Positions 7,422 to 10,408 of a DNA stretch of 10,408 nt are shown piece after piece. Within the stretch, counting starts at the first letter, position 1. Each line of letters begins with the position of its first letter. The DNA comes from Lachnospiraceae bacterium UBA4316 (GTDB lineage: Bacteria > Bacillota > Clostridia > Lachnospirales > Lachnospiraceae): the NCBI GenBank assembly GCA_002394535.1, contig DGUG01000044.1, positions 1 to 10,408 of the forward strand. The letters run 5' to 3'. A program made the translations under genes and the position numbers. The notes under the pieces were generated by a model. The model did no database searches. It was not told the origin of the DNA and worked only from the letters and a program-made list of their open reading frames with translations.

Positions 7422-10408
7422 GTGAAGGGAGTCAATACTAAAGGTGTTACAGCGGTTGCACTGGCAGGAGGAATAGTTGTTGCGCTGATACTTATATTGG
7501 GAACCGTATGGAACGGCGGAAGAGCCAGCACCGATACGAAGCAGGCTGTTCGAAATGTCAGTCTGTTTTATCTTGACGAACTGGCAGGCAGAAGAGAACA
7601 GGTAGTGGCATCCACGCTCAATGATTATATTAGTAATCTTGATGTGGCCATCGGACTGCTCTCACCGGATGATCTTCGTTCGACTGAAAATCTTCAGACC
7701 TATCAGCTTAGAATGAAGCAGTTATACGGGCTGGAAAAGTTTGCATTCGTTGATGAAACGGGGACTATTTATACATCAAGGGGAACAAGGGACGATATAG
7801 ACCGTTACGGTTTTGATTATAAAACAATATCCGGTCCGGAAATATCGGTAATGGATGCGGAAGGTGAGAGCACCAGAATTGTGATTGCGGCACCGACAGA
7901 CCGTCTGCCCTTTAACGGACACTTTCTGGTGGCGGGATTCATGGAGATCGATATGGACAGGATGCTTGAGACCATCTCGTTTCAGTCGGGCTCTAACAGC
8001 ACTACTTTCTGTAATATATATACACCGGATGGATATTCTCTGACCAATTCCGTTTTGGGAGGACTTGCCAAGGAGGATAACCTTTTGTCCGCTCTTGACA
8101 CGGCGGATTTTGAGGACGAATACAGTCCTGAGAAGGTCAGGGATGATTTTTCCTACGGACATTCCGGAGTTGTTTCATTTACATATAACGGCGTTTCCGA
8201 GACGCTCTATTATGTTCCTGTACATCGTACCGACTGGATGCTTACATATCTGATAAGAGAGAGCATTATCAGTGACCAGATAGAGACTATTTCAGATGAG
8301 ATAGTCAGAAGGAGCATGACCCTTGCTGCCCTTACTACGGTAGTTCTTGCCGGGGTGTTTGTCATGATGCTCATACAGACCCGCAGAGCAACGAGACTGG
8401 CACTTGAGAGAGAAACAGCCGAGGCTATGCAGCAGGAAATGGAAGAGCGTATCGCACTTCAGGATGAGCTTCTCGAACAGGAGAAGAAGCGTGCCCAGCT
8501 TGACAGCATGATCACTGCCATGGCATCGGATTACAGGAGTGTATTCTATGTTGATCTGGACTCGGATCGGGCAGTCTGCCACAGAAGAGATGAGTCCGAC
8601 ATCAGGATCGCAAGAGATGATGAGTTCGTTTTTTCGGAAGAATTTACCAAATATGCAAACGAGTATGTGACAGAGGATTATCGGCAGCAGTTTCTTGATT
8701 TTATCAAACCCGAGAATATCAGGGAGGGGCTTTCAAAGAGTGTAATAATAGCCCTGCGATATCTTGTCAGTAAAGACGGGGTCGAGAGCTATGAGATGCT
8801 GCGTATGGCAGACGTGAACAGGCAGGATGAAAATCGTGACGAAGTCATACACGCGGTAGGTGTGGGCTTTACGGATATCGATGAGGAAATGCGTGAATCT
8901 CTTGCCAGAAGTCAGGCGTTATCCGACGCATTGAAGACCGCGGAGAATGCCAGCAAGGCCAAGACGGTATTTTTGTCCAATATGAGCCATGAGATACGGA
9001 CACCGATGAATGCGATCATAGGGCTGGATTCTCTGGCACTTAATGAACCGGGAATATCGGATAACACCAAGGATTACCTTGAGAAAATAGGAAGCAGCGC
9101 ACATCATCTGCTGAAACTTATAAATGATATTCTTGATATGTCCAGGATAGAAGCCGGAAGGATGACACTCAAAAATGAGGAGTTTGCTTTTTCGGAGCTT
9201 ATGGATCAGATTTGTATGATTTTTGACGGTCAGTGTAAGGAAAAGGGACTTGAGTATAACTGTCATGTGGGCGAAGGTATTAATGATTATTACATAGGCG
9301 ACAGTATCAAACTGCGGCAGGTGCTCATCAATATTCTCGGCAATGCTGTCAAATTTACACCCGAAGGCGGACAAGTCAGTCTTGATGTGGAGAAGACAGG
9401 AGGCTTTGGCGGCAGATCCGTACTGCAGTTTGTTATAAAAGACACCGGAATAGGAATGAGCAAAGAGTATCTGCCCAAGCTTTTTGATGCATTCAGCCAG
9501 GAAGATTCCGGAGTTATGAATAAATACGGAAGTTCCGGACTGGGTATGCCGATCACAAAGAGCATAATAGAGATGATGAACGGCGAGCTAAATGTAGAAA
9601 GCGAAAAGGGCAGGGGAACCACGTTTACGGTTCGTGTTACCTTAAATGACTCCGACCGCAGAAAAGACGGGAACTCGGGCGCAAATGAAATCCGGCTGCA
9701 GGATATAAAGGTGCTTGTGATCGATGATGATAAGGTCACGTGCGATCAGGCTAAACTTGTGCTTTCCCAGGCAGGGATAGAGGCGGATGTGGTACAGTCC
9801 GGGCATGAGGCAGTGGAGGCTGTGAAGCTTGCATGCGCCAGACAAAAACCGTACAATCTTATCATTGTGGACTGGAAGATGCCTGAGATGGATGGCGTGG
9901 AGACCACCAGACAGATACGCTCGGCAATAGGGCGTGATACTGCCGTGATACTTCTTACCGCATACAATTGGGAAGATGTGTACGATGAGGCCATAAGTGC
10001 CGGAGTGGACAGTTTTATCGCCAAGCCACTGTTTGCGGATAACCTGATCACTGAATTTAAGAAAGTGCTGGACAAAAAACATGCATTATCAGACGACAGC
10101 ATGAAGAGGGCGGAGCTGGAAGGACGGCATATTCTTCTTGCGGAGGATATGGAGATTAATGCCGATATAATGACAGAGGTTCTGTCCATGCGTAAGATTG
10201 AAACAGATCATGCTGTTAACGGTAAGGAGGCAGTACACCTGTATGAATCCAAGCCGGAAGGATATTATGATGCCATACTTATGGATATGCGCATGCCTGA
10301 GATGGATGGTCTTGAGGCGACAAGAGTTATCCGCTCACTGGGACGTGGAGACAGTGAGACGATCCCTATAATAGCACTTACCGCCAATGCGTTTGATGAG
10401 GATGTGCA
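7422..10408 (+). CDS. Hybrid sensor histidine kinase, 3' end beyond the window
   Basis: An open frame of 995 codons runs off the right edge. Parts in order: transmembrane helix about 9-30; extracytoplasmic sensor about 31-295, probably a Cache-type double fold (FAFVDETGTIYTS, ETLYYVPVHRTDWMLTYLI); helix about 299-320; coiled coil about 322-362; PAS-like region about 365-490 (FYVDLDSDRAVCH), the least certain part; HisKA with FLSNMSHEIRTPMNAI and phospho-acceptor H523; HATPase_c with N641, DTGIG at 674-678 and GSSGLGM at 703-709; receiver 1 about 762-880 with acidic pocket D768-D770, D817, T846 and K868; receiver 2 from about 903 with E908/D909 and D955, cut before its lysine. All core residues are intact, so it should autophosphorylate and relay internally. 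It has no output domain in view; an Hpt domain may follow. The ligand is unknown. GTG start with GGAGG at 7411-7415. Confidence 0.95.
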   Translation, partial: MKGVNTKGVTAVALAGGIVVALILILGTVWNGGRASTDTKQAVRNVSLFYLDELAGRREQVVASTLNDYISNLDVAIGLLSPDDLRSTENLQTYQLRMKQLYGLEKFAFVDETGTIYTSRGTRDDIDRYGFDYKTISGPEISVMDAEGESTRIVIAAPTDRLPFNGHFLVAGFMEIDMDRMLETISFQSGSNSTTFCNIYTPDGYSLTNSVLGGLAKEDNLLSALDTADFEDEYSPEKVRDDFSYGHSGVVSFTYNGVSETLYYVPVHRTDWMLTYLIRESIISDQIETISDEIVRRSMTLAALTTVVLAGVFVMMLIQTRRATRLALERETAEAMQQEMEERIALQDELLEQEKKRAQLDSMITAMASDYRSVFYVDLDSDRAVCHRRDESDIRIARDDEFVFSEEFTKYANEYVTEDYRQQFLDFIKPENIREGLSKSVIIALRYLVSKDGVESYEMLRMADVNRQDENRDEVIHAVGVGFTDIDEEMRESLARSQALSDALKTAENASKAKTVFLSNMSHEIRTPMNAIIGLDSLALNEPGISDNTKDYLEKIGSSAHHLLKLINDILDMSRIEAGRMTLKNEEFAFSELMDQICMIFDGQCKEKGLEYNCHVGEGINDYYIGDSIKLRQVLINILGNAVKFTPEGGQVSLDVEKTGGFGGRSVLQFVIKDTGIGMSKEYLPKLFDAFSQEDSGVMNKYGSSGLGMPITKSIIEMMNGELNVESEKGRGTTFTVRVTLNDSDRRKDGNSGANEIRLQDIKVLVIDDDKVTCDQAKLVLSQAGIEADVVQSGHEAVEAVKLACARQKPYNLIIVDWKMPEMDGVETTRQIRSAIGRDTAVILLTAYNWEDVYDEAISAGVDSFIAKPLFADNLITEFKKVLDKKHALSDDSMKRAELEGRHILLAEDMEINADIMTEVLSMRKIETDHAVNGKEAVHLYESKPEGYYDAILMDMRMPEMDGLEATRVIRSLGRGDSETIPIIALTANAFDEDV

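Noticed and set aside
7776..10189. Open frames of 96-151 codons on the - strand under the hybrid kinase
   Set aside because: The + strand frame is continuous and carries every kinase and receiver motif; the antisense frames show no family features.
9879..10309. 17-nt direct repeat ATGCCTGAGATGGATGG at 9879-9895 and 10293-10309
   Set aside because: Both copies encode the conserved MPEMDG that follows the phospho-acceptor Asp in the two receivers, so the repeat is explained by protein conservation.

Overview
The window holds most of an F-type ATP synthase operon on the + strand (1-5410), a convergent membrane acyltransferase gene on the - strand (5413-7317), and a divergent hybrid sensor histidine kinase on the + strand (7422 to beyond the right edge). 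Strong AGGAGG-type ribosome binding sites, moderate GC content, a DUF6273 domain and a large hybrid kinase all suggest a clostridial Firmicute, most likely a Lachnospiraceae of the Butyrivibrio/Roseburia kind. That placement is inferred from style and family content, not from a marker gene.

Region 1 (1-5410) reads atpB (3' end only), atpE (c), atpF (b), atpA (alpha), atpG (gamma), atpD (beta), atpC (epsilon). Spacing is tight, and four consecutive junctions overlap (b/alpha 8 nt, alpha/gamma 8 nt, gamma/beta 11 nt, beta/epsilon 4 nt), so translation is probably coupled. The gene normally lying between atpF and atpA, atpH (delta/OSCP), is missing as a separate gene. Instead the alpha protein carries about 70 extra N-terminal residues that align well with the C-terminal domain of delta. 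The six-helix N-terminal domain of delta is not encoded here. This delta-CTD/alpha fusion is the most unusual thing in the window. Three features may relate to it: a TTG codon with a weak Shine-Dalgarno exactly where a normal 500-residue alpha would begin; an 18-residue Lys-rich tail on gamma; and a subunit c with a signal-peptide-like leader and Ala/Ser in place of the usual helix-1 glycines.

Region 2 (5413-7317, -) encodes a multi-pass acyltransferase-3 protein with an extra C-terminal helix and a DUF6273 domain predicted to lie outside the cell. The layout resembles OatA-type acyltransferases but has DUF6273 where OatA has an SGNH domain. Its stop lies 2 nt from the atpC stop. A GC-rich hairpin with a T-rich tail inside its 3' end is the likely terminator of the atp operon.

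Region 3 (7318-7421) is a 104-nt divergent intergenic region with a palindromic -10 element (ATTATATAAT) that gives a TATAAT on each strand. Region 4 (7422-10408) is a GTG-started hybrid kinase: extracytoplasmic sensor, coiled coil, PAS-like region, HisKA, HATPase_c, a complete receiver and a second receiver cut by the window edge. Regions 2 and 3-4 have no evident functional link to the ATP synthase. No tRNA, rRNA, CRISPR array or mobile element was seen.
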